Source: Parastagonospora avenae f. sp. tritici 18332-5 (taxonomy: Eukaryota > Ascomycota > Dothideomycetes > Pleosporales > Phaeosphaeriaceae). Taken from it: a stretch of DNA of 64,000 bases. Made by a program: the position numbers and the translations under genes. The notes beneath the pieces were generated by a model. That model was given only the letters and a program-made list of their open reading frames with translations, was not told the origin of the DNA and did not search any database. The stretch covers positions 41,161-105,160 of the forward strand of contig JAFJTR010000098.1 of NCBI GenBank assembly GCA_022559985.1, written 5' to 3'. Numbering within the stretch: position 1 is the first letter of the stretch; each line of letters opens with the position of its first letter. Positions 35,679 to 46,593 of the stretch are shown one piece after another.

Positions 35679-36563
35679 GCTGTATGAGACAAAAGCGAGG
35701 GATGAATGCTTCAAATACTTTCTTTGTTGGGCATGTTGAGTATGTATGCGCGATTGCCGGCCTTTGCGCGCGCTTGATGAGGGTAAGGGGGCTTTGCTGC
35801 AGCGATGATCGCTGCCGATGTAGCACGAAGTATCGCACTGCCAATGAAACTTCAGTGAGAAGATCGCCCAGGGGGTCTTGTGAGTAGCACAGGATGAGAA
35901 AGAGGAAATAGGTAGTGCTTCAGGCGGTTGTACTTGGGCTGCGTCGATACAGCACCTGATCATCTCGGCTCTTGGGACGAGAACTGCGGTGTTGTGTAAC
36001 GTACCAACACTTAGAGGTTCGATGCTCGATTTAATCATGTGACCTGCCCGGTGATCTGTAGATAGGTATAAGTTACCGTACATACCTCGGTATACGCCTA
36101 GGAGTCTTCTCGACTGTACGAGAACATTCTCATGCTGGAAATGCTGGAAATGCTAGAAAACAGACACTTACGCCTGTGAGATAAGAATAATGCCCTTGTC
36201 ATGTCGCCGTCATGGAAGACACGGTCGATTCTAGGAGCTGCCTCTGTCGGCATCGAAACAGGGTCGATTGTGCATTGCGTGGTGATAGCGACACACTCGG
36301 CAGCACACTTTCGGTGATAGAAGCAGAAGATGCTGCTCAGCCACATGCATCACTGCATGGATTGAAGCATGGAAATCTTTGCTGGGCATCGGATTGTTGA
36401 GAAATGCATGGCGTCTTATGCCGCAGTGATCCACCTTCGCCCTGCCTCGCGGGGTAAAGGCTTCACGTCAAGGTAGAATCCGGCCAACTTCCGTGGGCGC
36501 GGACGCGTCGTTACTCTTGGGGGGCTAACGGCCGTGGATGTTCTCATTGGCGTAGTTGCTGCT
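35679..36563. other. Intergenic, no gene seen
   Basis: Start of a 1.5-kb divergent interval. Nothing beyond short uncharacteristic frames. Confidence 0.5.
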
Positions 36564-37152
36564 AGGGGCTTGTCAATCACCGGGCCACTGGCAGCTCGCT
36601 GTCAGACCCTGTGCTCCAGAAATCCCAAGTTTTTCGTATTTCTTGCGTAGGATGCAGGCCCACTACCGGTATCTCTCGCGTGGGCGTTGGGGTTAGTAGT
36701 TGGTGAGACGGCAATGAAGGCCCCTGCGCGCTGAGCTGTGCCTTCCCTCTGTGCCTTGGCCCCGCGATGACGTCGGAATGTTTTCAGGCCCTGAAGCTGA
36801 AAAAAAAAGAACAAATCACCAGCGTGTCACACCGTGAGCTTCTGCTACGAAACAACCAAGGAACCAGTTTCACCCCCTGGCACAGACAGGTTCGTTTGTA
36901 TTAATTACGCTTGGTTGTCGCGCGAAGCAGGAGCGGTTTGCGGCGCACGCGTCTCTCGAAATCCTACACCGACCAAGTGCTGGAACTTTCCACCTCACAT
37001 TCCACCAGCGACCGCATATTCACCTCGAGTCCCCGCAATCTCTCCCCTATTATCTGTCGTTGATACTCTATTACACCGCACCACCATCCCTAACTCCATT
37101 ACCTGACGAGCGATAACGTATCACCTGGCGCGCGCACCAAACCTCCGCCAGC
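36564..37152 (+). promoter_or_regulatory. Promoter and leader of the TPS3-type gene with four STRE-like motifs
   Basis: Within 600 bp upstream of the start codon there are AGGGG at 36564-36568 and CCCCT at 36721-36725, 36874-36878 and 37044-37048. These match the stress response element bound by Msn2/4-type regulators in yeast, which controls trehalose genes there. The motif is only five bases, so chance hits are likely; the clustering is suggestive only. Confidence 0.35.
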
Positions 37153-40034
37153 ATGACGACTTTTGTTTGTTCTCTGTAAGTGATAGCACATATAAGCGCG
37201 GCAATCTGTGTGATTCATTGGCGTCTACTAACGTATAACAGCTTCCTCCCGTACACGGCAGACTTTTACAATGATGACACTGAGGCCAAGTCAAAACCCG
37301 CCAGCCCCAAGCAAGAGCCAGCACCTGCTCCGGTAGACCTAAGTGATGTAGGCAGGACTTCGTCTGCAGGTAGCACACGTAACAAGTCGGATGGACCAGA
37401 CAGTCTCCTTAAGCGGGCGCCGCCCTCACACATCCAGCTACCCAAGCCAAGCATGGCCGCAATGTTAGACCATGAAGACTTTTTTACCCCCGGGATACCA
37501 GGTGCAGCAGCTCACTTTCCTAGACCTAGAGATCCCAAGAGCTTGGTTCGCAGCGATGCCCATGTTTCAGACTGGGGCGACAGCTCGCTTTACTTCAACC
37601 AGCCGCAGTTAAAAGCCGAACCCGCACCGCCCCAGACTATCCTTGAATATGCAAAGGCGCAAGAGCGAATCGAAGCCCAGAGAGAGCGCCCGAGGGCCAG
37701 ACAGCCTACCAAAGTAAAGGTGGATCCCCGCTGGTCCAAGTACTCAGTCGTGCCTGCTATCCAAGGAAATGGTGGCCTCAGCAATGCCGTCCGCTCCGCC
37801 GTGACCCTTGGGCGGATTAGCGATGTATATAACGTCGGCCTCGTTGGCTTCCCTACTGATGTCTTGGACGAAGACAAGAAGAAGGAGATCTACGAAAAGT
37901 TCGAAGAGGAATACAACGCTCTGGCTGTTTACGTCAACGACAAGGACTTTGACGGCCACTACGCACACTACTGCAAGACGATCCTTTGGCCAGTCTTCCA
38001 CTACATCATCCCGGACCACCCCAAGAGCAAGGCCTTCCTTGACCACTCCTGGTGTTTCTACGTCAAGATCTGCCAGGCATTCGCAGACCGCGTTGTCCAG
38101 AACTACAAGCGCGGCGACATCATCTGGGTCCATGACTACCACCTGTGCCTCGTCCCCCAGATGATCCGACAGAAGCTGCCCGATGCTCAAATTGGCTTCT
38201 TCCTTCACACCGCCTTTCCTTCCTCTGAGGTCTTTCGCTGCCTTGCAGCCCGCAAGGAGCTGCTCGACGGCATGCTCGGCGCCAATCTTGTCGCGTTCCA
38301 GACACACGAGTACGCCCACCACTTCCTCCAGACGTGCAGTCGCATCCTGTCAGTCGAGGCTACTGAAGACGGCGTTCAGCTCGAGAATCGCTTTGTCAAC
38401 GTCTGGTCCTCACCTATCGGCATCGACCCTGTGGCGCTTGCTAAGGCGCGTGCGGAGCCTGATGTGAAGGAGTGGATCGAGATTATGCAGAAGCGCTATG
38501 CAGGCAAGAGGGTCATTGTCGCTCGTGACAAGCTCGACAGCATCCGTGGTGTGCGGCAGAAGCTGCTGGCCTTTGAGCTATTCCTCAACAAATACCCTCA
38601 GTGGAGGGACAAGGTGGTACTAATTCAAGTCGCCACATCTACAGCCGAGGGGGACCACGAGCTGGCTGCCACATGCGCTGAGATCGTTACACGAATTGAT
38701 GCCGTCCATTCGACGCTCACACACAACCCTCTCGTCTTCTTGCGACAAGACATCGCCTTCTCCCAGTACATGGCTCTCCTCTCCATCGCTGACGCGCTTG
38801 CCATCACCAGCCTACGCGAAGGCATGAACTTGACTTGCCACGAGTTCATTGCTTGTCAAGACGGCAAAGCCAGCCCGAAGAAGCATGGTCCCGTTATTCT
38901 AAGCGAGTTCACTGGCAGCGCGGCAATGTTTGATGGTGCGGAGCTCGGCGTCAATCCGTGGAACTACGCCAACATCGCCGAAGCTTTTAGATGCGCGTTA
39001 GAGATGACCGATGAGGAGAAGCTTCGAAGGTTTGCTAAGATGCGCAACCTGGTCATGCACCACACCGGCGACTTCTGGATTAGCAATCTCAGCAAGCATC
39101 TCGCCAAGGTTCACGAGGAACAGTTCAACCGCGACACGATGTCCATTCCTCGATTGTCCATCAGCCATCTCTCTCGCGAGTATGAGGAGGGCCGCAAGCG
39201 CCTCTTTCTTCTCGACTACGAGGGCACTCTCGCCTCATACGGATCCGTCAACAGCACCGTCCTCACTAGTACTGAGCGGGTCATAGACGTCCTAAGCGAC
39301 CTCGTTGCCGACGGCAAGAACATCGTTTACGTCATGAGTGGCCGCACTGTCCAGGAGAGCGAGCTCATCTTCAACCGTGTGAAAGGTCTGGGTCTCATCG
39401 CAGAGAATGGCTGCTTCATTCGTGATCCCAATTCCGAGGAATGGACTCAGTTCCCCAACGAGAGGAAGACGGTCAAGTGGAAGGAGGCTTGCAAGTCGAT
39501 CCTCCAGTACTACCTTGAGCGTGTAGAAGGTAGCTTCCTTGAGGAGCGTCACTGTTCGCTCATCTTCCACTACGACATGGCCCATGACAAGGACTCTTCC
39601 AGTCGGCATGCAGGTGATTGCGCCAACCACATCAACGATGCCTGCGAGCAGCAGCGAGTCAAAGCTGTCCCGACCAAAGACTCAGTGATCATTGAACCAC
39701 TGGACTTCGACAAGGCGACTGCCGCACAGCACATCTTTGGCAAGTTCCACCCTACCGAGCGCCCGGACTTCCTGTTTGTTGCAGGCAACGACCGCACTGA
39801 TGAGGGCGTGTTCCGCTGGGCCAAAGTCTTGAAGGACGACCGGACCATCTCCTCCGTGCAGACTGTGACTGTTGGTAATCGCAACTCGGTTGCGCTGTCC
39901 ACTCTCACCAACGGTTCCACAGGTATGTCCTTGTTCAGTACCAGTTGACAATTTCCCTATTGACTGTGATTACAGGTCTTCTTAGCGTCATCAGTAAGCT
40001 CTCTAAGATCAAGACATCGTACCCGGAGTCATAG
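37153..40034 (+). CDS. TPS3: Trehalose-6-phosphate synthase complex regulatory subunit (TPS3/TSL1 type)
   Basis: Exons 37153-37175, 37242-39922 and 39976-40034 give 920 residues. The protein opens with MTTFVCSLFLPYTADFYNDD, typical of Tps3/Tsl1. A GT20 glucosyltransferase-like domain spans about 190-620 (GLVGFPTDVLDEDKK, IIWVHDYHLCLVPQMIRQKL, LGVNPWNYANIAEAF). A HAD phosphatase-like domain follows. Its nucleophile motif is DYEGT (about residue 666) instead of DxDGT, and the third motif is GNDRTDE (about 856) instead of GDDxxDE, so phosphatase activity is unlikely. That points to a regulatory subunit of the cytosolic trehalose synthase complex, not Tps2. The short first and last exons were placed from clean splice signals and restore the family's N and C termini. 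Confidence 0.88.
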
Positions 40035-40436
40035 CGCGAGCATCTTTCTGGTCCATAGAGCCAGGCTTTACGCATCTGAGTGATCAAACGGTTCGTCTTC
40101 TCTCACATTAAGAGTTACTATGTGGACAAGCAGAACAGTGGATTTCCTGGAATGAATGACTAACGACCTTCGACATGGCATGAATCGGATACCTCGACGC
40201 GCAATGAGCGTCATCGCCTGCATGGTTGGGAGTACGGACGTATCTCTTTAGTGTGCATAGATTTCCTAGAATGAATGCAATCATGATGCAAATATCTCCT
40301 TCTGTTCTCCATCTCTTCTCTCGTCTCATTCTTCTGCATGCAGCATTTCTCGTTCCATGATAGGTGTTCCTGAAGCTATACGCCCTTCTTCTTCCCGCCC
40401 CTTCGTCCCCTCACATCCCACCAAGCCGAATACCTC
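40035..40436. other. Convergent intergenic region
   Basis: About 400 bp between two convergent stop codons. No gene seen. It contains CCTGAAGCTATACGC at about 40369-40383, a 15-mer also present in intron 2 of the Zn2Cys6 gene; chance is possible. Confidence 0.4.
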
Positions 40437-41042
40437 TCAGTCAACCTGGAAGTTGTCCTCTTCGTCCACCGGCTGCAGGACCACGGGATCCTTTCCGAAC
40501 CGCCACCTCCCATCCCCTAACTGCCTCTTCTCTTGTCCAGCCTCCGTCAAGTCGATGCTGGGAAAGTTGTCGTCGTACCACCGGACTCCTTCCCACCCAG
40601 GCGGCACCTCAATCGTCTCGATGTTCGGACAGCTCTGAACCAGGCGCACGATGACTTGGAACCATTTGCGCGCCGGAACCTCTGCGGGCGACGCATGCGA
40701 CTCCAGCAGCGAGCGACACATGTCTGCTGCGACACCTAGGTCGCTTGGGTAGCGGCGCGAGGGGTGGGGCTCAGGGCTGCGGGCTTTGTCTTCATATTAG
40801 CACTGAGTCCACAGGATCTCATTGATCAGAGGCAGAAACTCACCGTCCAGCCAATTGAGCACCGCGCTTGAACCCATGGTGTCGAAGGGCAGGTTGAAGC
40901 TCAGGACGCGCACGTGCTCTGCGATACTGGGCATTGTGGGCGAGTTGTATAGGCGGTCGAGGAAGTAGCCCAAGTCGAAGATTTCTTTGCTGTCGTACAC
41001 GACGCCAGTGTACGGATGGTAGGTGAGTCCCGCGCAAGTCAT
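40437..41042 (-). CDS. Hypothetical protein, 181 residues, two exons
   Basis: Exon 1 is 41042-40844 and exon 2 is 40783-40437, joined over a 60-nt intron (GTGAGT donor, CTAAT branch, AAAG acceptor). Visible features: MTCAGLTYHPYTGVVYDSKE, EHVRVLSFNLPFDTMGSSAV and, after the splice, SPEPHPSRRYPSDLGVAADM, SCPNIETIEVPPGWEGVRWY. The pattern of short hydrophobic stretches with NIETIEVPP resembles the leucine-rich-repeat-like tail of fungal F-box proteins, but no F-box is present. Function unknown. Confidence 0.6.
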
Positions 41043-41206
41043 TTGTGCGATTGAGGGTATGTGTTTGTGTGGAGAAGAAATGGGGAGCAGAGAGCGTGTG
41101 CTTTGATATATCGCGCTAGCGCGGCGTGTTTGGGACTGGCAAACGGGAGCGGCGAGGTCTTTTCGATTGTGCTGTCAGACTGCGGGGATATGCTATACAG
41201 GTCTAT

Positions 41207-41579
41207 CTACTTCTGTGCCAGGGCCTTTTGCTTGCGGGCCCCCCGACGACGGCGGTCCGAGTCCTTCTTCGCCTTGCTCGCCTTCTCGGGCGGCGCCAGT
41301 CTGCCCTTCACCACCTTCATCCTCTTATCCTTGCGCTCGCCGCGCTCGGGCTTGAGATCTCCGTCTTCTGGTGACGTGATCACCACGCGGAACTCGAGCG
41401 GTGTGGTGGAGGTGGAGGTGGTAGTGCTGTGTTTGTTAGAAGTGTCGGGAACGAAGAGGGAGTGGAGGGACAAACCGTGTTTCGTAGGCGGAGAGCGGGA
41501 GCCAGACAAGCGCGAGGCAGAGGCACAGCACAGCTTCGACGGGGTCGAGGATGTGTAGTAGGATGATGAGGGAATGCAT
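41207..41579 (-). CDS. Small single-pass membrane protein with basic tail, two exons
   Basis: Exon 1 is 41579-41476 and exon 2 is 41426-41207, over a 49-nt intron (GTTTGT donor, CTAAC branch, CACAG acceptor); 107 residues. Exon 1 is a hydrophobic helix of about 30 residues (MHSLIILLHILDPVEAVLCL then CLALVWLPLSAYE), serving as a signal anchor. Exon 2 is a charged cytosolic or lumenal tail with VVITSPEDGDLKPERGERKD and a Lys/Arg-rich end (AKKDSDRRRRGARKQKALAQ). No family recognised. Confidence 0.55.
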
Positions 41580-42801
41580 TTTGCGGGTGCTTTAATGTGG
41601 GTAGGTATGGGATATTGTGGGGTTGAAGAGGAATGGGGTAGGTTTGTGCGAGGTTTTTATAAACGGGCTGATTAGACGACAGTGAGACGGCAGAAACGCA
41701 GGTGAATGAGAGAATTAGCACAATTGTTACAGGGATCTTACTACACTGCCTATCGTGCTCGATCTTCTTCCTCAAAGCCCAGGCACGCCCGGAACTTTGA
41801 TGAAAAAAACAATGTCAGTCGGCAAACCTGGGTCTTCTAGGTCCCCATCAGGACTCAGCTTCCAGCTCGGGCTGACGACGGCCGATAACAGACTTAAGGT
41901 GTGAACACCTCTTGTCTGGTTCAGTGAGCGACACTTTGTTGAACCCTGAGGAATTACTTCGGTATGAACATCGGAGGCAGGACCACTCGCGAACGAGGAT
42001 GTCACGGTTCAGGAAACAAGCAGATCAAACTGCACCAGGTACTCACTTCCCTGGCGCTGGAAGTCCTTGCCCTCCGGTGAGGACTACTTGGCATGAATTT
42101 CGCATCGAATGAAAAGATTTGTGAAGAAGACCAACGTGCATAGTAGTTGAACGAATTTGCAAGTTGTGTGCTCTCGGTGGAGAGGAGGTGAAGGTATTGG
42201 TGTGTAAGAATTGCCTTCATGGTTGCAGGATTGGCGCGAATGCTAGGCTGAAACCGTGAATTCACTCAAGGTATTGACATCGAAACTACCGCAATCATCA
42301 GACAGCATCGTCTTAGCTCATGTGTGGGAGTGAATTTTAGTAAATTCTAGTAAATGGTGACTATACATTGGCTGAAATTCATGTATGTGGGATCTGACTC
42401 CTCCGCCGCATACGTATACACAGGTTGCTCTTGCATACTACATTTACAAAGTATACATTCCATAAAGCACTTGGCAAATTGAACCAATATGGAGGGGCGT
42501 TAATAAAAGGTAGTTAACATCAATAGTAGAATTACTAGCTTAAGGCCGATAGTAGACATGGGATACCCCGAGATATCCAGAGACCTGCTCGCGAAGAAGA
42601 ATAAGGTGCCTGACTCCAAATGCAAAAAAGGTAACTAAGGCAAGCAGCTGCTCAGCCGCCAATGTTGATTCTAGTACTTCTTAGGGACACTCAGACAGAA
42701 CACGTGAAGTGGAAACAAATCATGAGAACGACTCGAGATCGAACACCCGCTAATCTGACACCCATCAAGAATGCAATCGCATGAAATTACCTTTATCCAA
42801 C
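41580..42801. other. Intergenic, partly AT-rich, no gene seen
   Basis: 1.2 kb. Open frames at 41772-42265 on the minus strand lack coding character and family motifs. 42100-42560 is AT-rich with a short TAGTAAAT repeat near 42340. Nothing else supported. Confidence 0.5.
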
Positions 42802-44436
42802 TCATGCACTGCGCGTATGCTCCACAATAGCCATCACCGTCTCTATTGTCACCAGTGCTAGAGCAGCAGCCAGCGAGAAGCTCATAACAACAGCCGTGAT
42901 TTGCATTCTCACTCGGCATTCTCCTTCCTGAAGCCATGTGATACGACATTTCTTTGTAACGAACAGAGCGAGTAGCCAGACTGGCAAGAAGAAGAGGCAT
43001 GTCAATAGGTTCTTGGCGTACGTGACAGCTCTAGTTTCTTTGAGCTGCCGAGATCGTGATGATGGTCTTGAGGTCGTAGATGTTGTAGGTCTTGAAAACC
43101 GAGTGGCAGATGCGGGCGGCTGGAGTTGGTTGGAAGACGTCGGACGATTCGAAGCCGTAGGTCCTGCAGCATTGGTCGACGTCGAAGGCCTCACTGAGCT
43201 TGCGGAAGCCGTATACTCTTTCACATCTTTGACGCTTGGCTGCGGACATATGGCAGTCAGATTGACGCTATGCTCTGCTGTGAACGACGTGTTCACTTTC
43301 ACCCACGAGCTGTTCAGCATGTTCACATGCTCGATGTAAAGCATAGGGCCCCATGTCTCGTTACTCTGGGCTACCCACGCGATTGGTGTGACACGGTCTC
43401 GCCCTCCGAGACCCCTCGTGTTGAGGCCTGTATTATTCGAGACTGTGTCATTTAGACTTTTGTTTTCAGGCCATTGAATGTTGAAGACGAACGTGGCGTT
43501 GTGTCGGAAGGTCACCCACGAGGCTGTATTTGCTTCGACCATCCGCTTGGTCCTGCCCTGCCGATCTCCTGATAGTTTCGGGCTTGCAAATGGATCATGA
43601 TTGTTCCCTATGAATGCGCAGAGAAGGATAAGCGCTGTGAGCCATAAGATGGCCCATGGTAATGTGTACCAATATTGTTGGTAACGATTTGATGGTCGAG
43701 CCTTTTCGATTTTCTCAGAAGCGGTCTCTGGGTCTGTCCTTGAAGAATTGATAGCATCTGGCTCTTCGACAGTAGGCTTTTCGTTGGAAGCATTGTTCCT
43801 GACTGTTATCGACGCAACCTTCTTCGACGGTCCAGCCTCCGGCTTTTTTGGGCTTGTACAAGGAGCGGTAGACGAACTCGGACCGGCGAGCGCAAGGACA
43901 CTCTCCGCCCCAACATGCGTGAGATCCGGACCAGTAAGTGCGGTATGATAGGACGCTACTGAAACAAGACTGCTAAAATTGCTATCGTCTCTTCTCGTGC
44001 TCGACAGAGACACAAACGTGTCTACGCTGGATGTGGATTCGTTCAAAGGCTGTAGATGCACAGAGCTGCTTTCATCGTCCGCATCGCCACTCTGCGTCGT
44101 GATGTCTGAGTTTGAACTTGTCACGTCGGAAGGGCTTTCCGGTGCAGGGACTTCTCCACCACTTTTCGACGAAGATACTGTAGCAGGACCTTCGTCAGCA
44201 CACTTCAGGTTCCGTAACCCAGGATGCGGTGCCTTCGTTGAAAAATGAGGACCCGCACAGGAACGCGCTGAGTCGAATTTGTCCTTGTGTGATGGCACTG
44301 GCGGAAGGTCAAAGTCCCCGCCCTCCTCGTCTTCCGCTATTCTGTCCAGTGCAATCTTGAGGGGACGGCCTTTAATGCCATATTCCTTCTCGAGATCTTC
44401 CATCTTCAGTAGCCAGACTAGCCCTCTCCCGTGCAC
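42802..44436 (-). CDS. Glycosylated three-pass membrane protein, function unknown
   Basis: Single exon, up to 544 residues; the start is either 44436 or the internal ATG at 44403 (MEDLEKEYGIKGRPLKIALD). A Ser/Asp-rich cytosolic region of about 250 residues precedes the first membrane helix (TLPWAILWLTALILLCAFIG). Then comes a segment of about 200 residues with at least seven N-glycosylation sequons (NATF, NKSL, NDTV, NNTG, NETW, NSSW, NTSF), which must be extracytoplasmic, and a Ser/Thr-rich stalk. Two further helices close the protein (LLTCLFFLPVWLLALFV, AVVMSFSLAAALALVTIETV). The N-terminal helix resembles the end of a SAM domain, so an upstream exon may be missing. No family recognised. 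Confidence 0.65.
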   Translation of the reverse strand: MHGRGLVWLLKMEDLEKEYGIKGRPLKIALDRIAEDEEGGDFDLPPVPSHKDKFDSARSCAGPHFSTKAPHPGLRNLKCADEGPATVSSSKSGGEVPAPESPSDVTSSNSDITTQSGDADDESSSVHLQPLNESTSSVDTFVSLSSTRRDDSNFSSLVSVASYHTALTGPDLTHVGAESVLALAGPSSSTAPCTSPKKPEAGPSKKVASITVRNNASNEKPTVEEPDAINSSRTDPETASEKIEKARPSNRYQQYWYTLPWAILWLTALILLCAFIGNNHDPFASPKLSGDRQGRTKRMVEANTASWVTFRHNATFVFNIQWPENKSLNDTVSNNTGLNTRGLGGRDRVTPIAWVAQSNETWGPMLYIEHVNMLNSSWVKVNTSFTAEHSVNLTAICPQPSVKDVKEYTASASSVRPSTSTNAAGPTASNRPTSSNQLQPPASATRFSRPTTSTTSRPSSRSRQLKETRAVTYAKNLLTCLFFLPVWLLALFVTKKCRITWLQEGECRVRMQITAVVMSFSLAAALALVTIETVMAIVEHTRSA

Positions 44437-44949
44437 CCTGTAGCCCTGTAATTTTCGCTTTCTTCGGGGGCTGTTGTTGCCTGAGGTTTCGAACGACTCG
44501 CTTCCAAACTATGCTCACTTCAACAGTCAATGTCAAAGATCTGTCAACGGACGTGCTCGTGTGGCTGTAGGGATATAAAATGTTTATTGTAAGGACTTGT
44601 TGTATTGACATGATATGTTCATTGAGGGGGATGGTGAAATCGCTGCGCAGTAAGGCTTCTCGCCTTCAAAAGGGCAGCGCGCTCAGCGACACTCATGCGT
44701 TCTCACCGATCATGCATCACAAGCTTCGCAGTAGCCTATTAAGTGGTCATATTTTGATGAAAATGGAGGCAGTTTGCCGAACTCTTGCATGCGCATATCA
44801 TTGAATAGGCTCGAAAGGGAGTGGAACCCCTTGAACAGTGCGCCGATTTCCGCACTAAAAGTGACTATGTCGGACATCCGTTGCGCCCCCCTCCTTCCGA
44901 AGCACTCTGACCATGTCCTAATGCAAGCCTGACCAGAGTTGTTGCCAAG
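44437..44949. other. Intergenic, no gene seen
   Basis: About 510 bp holding the promoter of the membrane-protein gene and the 3' flank of the next minus-strand gene. Nothing specific supported. Confidence 0.45.
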
Positions 44950-45478
44950 TCACCCACCGCTAGGTTCAGCCGTACCGCACAAAGCCGACCCTCGACAGCC
45001 ACAGCTGTTCTCACACAGCCAGTCGTAGTAGCGCATGGGAAGGCCCGCAAGCCTGCCGTGAGTACGGATCTTGCTATCGTCGCGAAGCACGGACCTGCAT
45101 TTCGCTGGGTCGAAAACGAAGTGCTTCTCTGACACGACCCTCTTCACCCAGTCAAGGCGGATCAACACGCGATCGTGCATTGTGTTGCCGTGTTTGTCTT
45201 CAGGGTGGAGCATGCCCTTTCCAGGGTACATTATAATGATAACCAGGCTATTGACGGTACGGTATGCGAGCGGATCTTTGATATCGTCAATGGGCATACC
45301 GAGGTTGTCATCGAGCTCGCCTTGGTTATCGACGGTGCGCGGAACAGAGGTACTGGAAGAAACTATACTATTGTTAGGTATGTTTTCAGAACCCAAGTTG
45401 AACTTAGGCTATTTTATCTTGATTGTCCGGAATGAATGCGGGAGCAGACGGGTCAAGCGAGGAGGCGTTGTCGGACAT
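44950..45478 (-). CDS. Hypothetical protein, 148 residues; paralogue of the next gene
   Basis: Proposed exons 45478-45450 and 45367-44950. The acceptor (CCTAACAATAG) is convincing; the donor (GTCTGC) is weak, so the N terminus is uncertain. The body reads DDIKDPLAYRTVNSLVIIIM, VLIRLDWVKRVVSEKHFVFD and SKIRTHGRLAGLPMRYYDWL. This last block lines up with SELRHSGTALGMPALYMEWL in the gene at 46006-46593, with shared DS-(I/L)R-G-(L/M)P-Y-(D/E)WL positions, so the two are diverged tandem copies on the same strand. No known family. Confidence 0.5.
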
Positions 45479-46005
45479 GATAACTTTTGAATTGGTGGAG
45501 GATCGTGAGGTTGATGAAGTAGGCTTGGCTGTAGTAGATGCGAGTGCTTGCTGGATTGATTAGACGCTGGTTCTGGGGACCGGTGGTAATGACGCGAGAG
45601 TTGCTCTTGTGCAGAGGAAGGCGCAAACGCAGGGCATGTGCGCAGAGCTTTACAGCGAAAAGGCGGCTTTAAGTGGCGATACGCGAGCACATGACGGCGA
45701 GAAAATAGCAGTGACTAGGAAACGAGAAGGCGGAGCAATCGCAGAGTATCAAAGCAGCAGTGAGCAAGGATAGCAGTCGATCAATGATTACATGAGATTG
45801 TATGGCAAGGAGAGACTATCCTGACGGATGTCAACGCAATTTGGACTATGAAGAGAATGTGATATGCTTGATTGTAGATGTCAGGAATTGAAGGAAACTT
45901 GCACTGACGCTCCCGAGCTACTGCGCGTACACTTGATAACAGCCACGAAGTCCCACCTACCTTGACACTCAGTATGGCCATACGAAAGAGTTGTCAGAAT
46001 AGCAC
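45479..46005. other. Intergenic between the two paralogues
   Basis: About 530 bp. No gene seen. Confidence 0.45.
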
Positions 46006-46593
46006 CTAGTCCATGTTGACCTCCTCGAAGTAATCGGGAGTCAGGTGTACACCCTGATCAGTGGCGCTGATATCCTTGTCGTCTCCGGAGAGCCACTCCA
46101 TGTACAGCGCGGGCATGCCAAGTGCAGTGCCCGAATGCCGCAGTTCAGAGTCTTGCGCAAGTACGTATCGCTCGTCGCTCTCGCGGAAGTCGACATGCCT
46201 CTGACCGATCGCGCCAATGACCCATTGTATGGACAAGGTACGGTAGACGAAGGCATGTGGAGGGGGGTTGAGAAGGCGGGAGACGAGTGCTTCAACAGAC
46301 GGCTTGGACTCAGGTGCCACAATAGGGCAAAGAAGCTGGCTGAAGTCAATGTCCACGGCGGGCTTGTTCGTGCTAAACGAGCCATCTGCATGTTCGAACT
46401 CTAGGTCTTGGTCGTACCAACTGACCGGGGCTAGCCCGATGTTTACCTTCGCGGACTCCTTGTTAGAGTAGCAGATGCGATCTGGATCGGGCATGCTGAA
46501 AGACGAGGCATGGTGATCAAACGCTTGCGACGAAGACACGGAGCCTTGCGACTTGTTGGAAACTGGCACTACCTCGAAGTGACTGCCGGACAT
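46006..46593 (-). CDS. Hypothetical protein, 195 residues; paralogue of the preceding gene
   Basis: Single exon from the ATG at 46593 (MSGSHFEVVPVSNKSQGSVS). An N-terminal Ser-rich stretch precedes VNIGLAPVSWYDQDLEFEHA, then LLCPIVAPESKPSVEALVSR, HAFVYRTLSIQWVIGAIGQR and LRHSGTALGMPALYMEWLSG, closing with LTPDYFEEVNMD. The C-terminal half matches the gene at 44950-45478 in pattern: IxxxWV, H-x2-F, (R/Y)xVL, DS-(I/L)R, G-(L/M)P-x2-Y-x-(D/E)WL. No signal peptide or membrane segment. The family is not recognised; it looks like a small expanded fungal family. Confidence 0.6.
   Translation of the reverse strand: MSGSHFEVVPVSNKSQGSVSSSQAFDHHASSFSMPDPDRICYSNKESAKVNIGLAPVSWYDQDLEFEHADGSFSTNKPAVDIDFSQLLCPIVAPESKPSVEALVSRLLNPPPHAFVYRTLSIQWVIGAIGQRHVDFRESDERYVLAQDSELRHSGTALGMPALYMEWLSGDDKDISATDQGVHLTPDYFEEVNMD

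Noticed and set aside
35679..36083. Upstream extension of the DUF7704-like frame to a start at 36083
   Set aside because: The extension has no coding bias or conserved sequence, and the MM start at 35678 directly precedes the coding-like leader.
36602..36814. Minus-strand 70-codon frame in the TPS3 promoter
   Set aside because: Low complexity, no homology pattern, and it overlaps the promoter region.
40369..40383. CCTGAAGCTATACGC 15-mer shared with intron 2 of the Zn2Cys6 gene, possibly another hairpin element
   Set aside because: There is no matching right arm nearby, and one or two shared 15-mers are expected by chance in 64 kb.
41772..42265. Two overlapping minus-strand frames that could form a two-exon gene
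   Set aside because: No pair of donor and acceptor joins them in phase and neither has protein-like composition.
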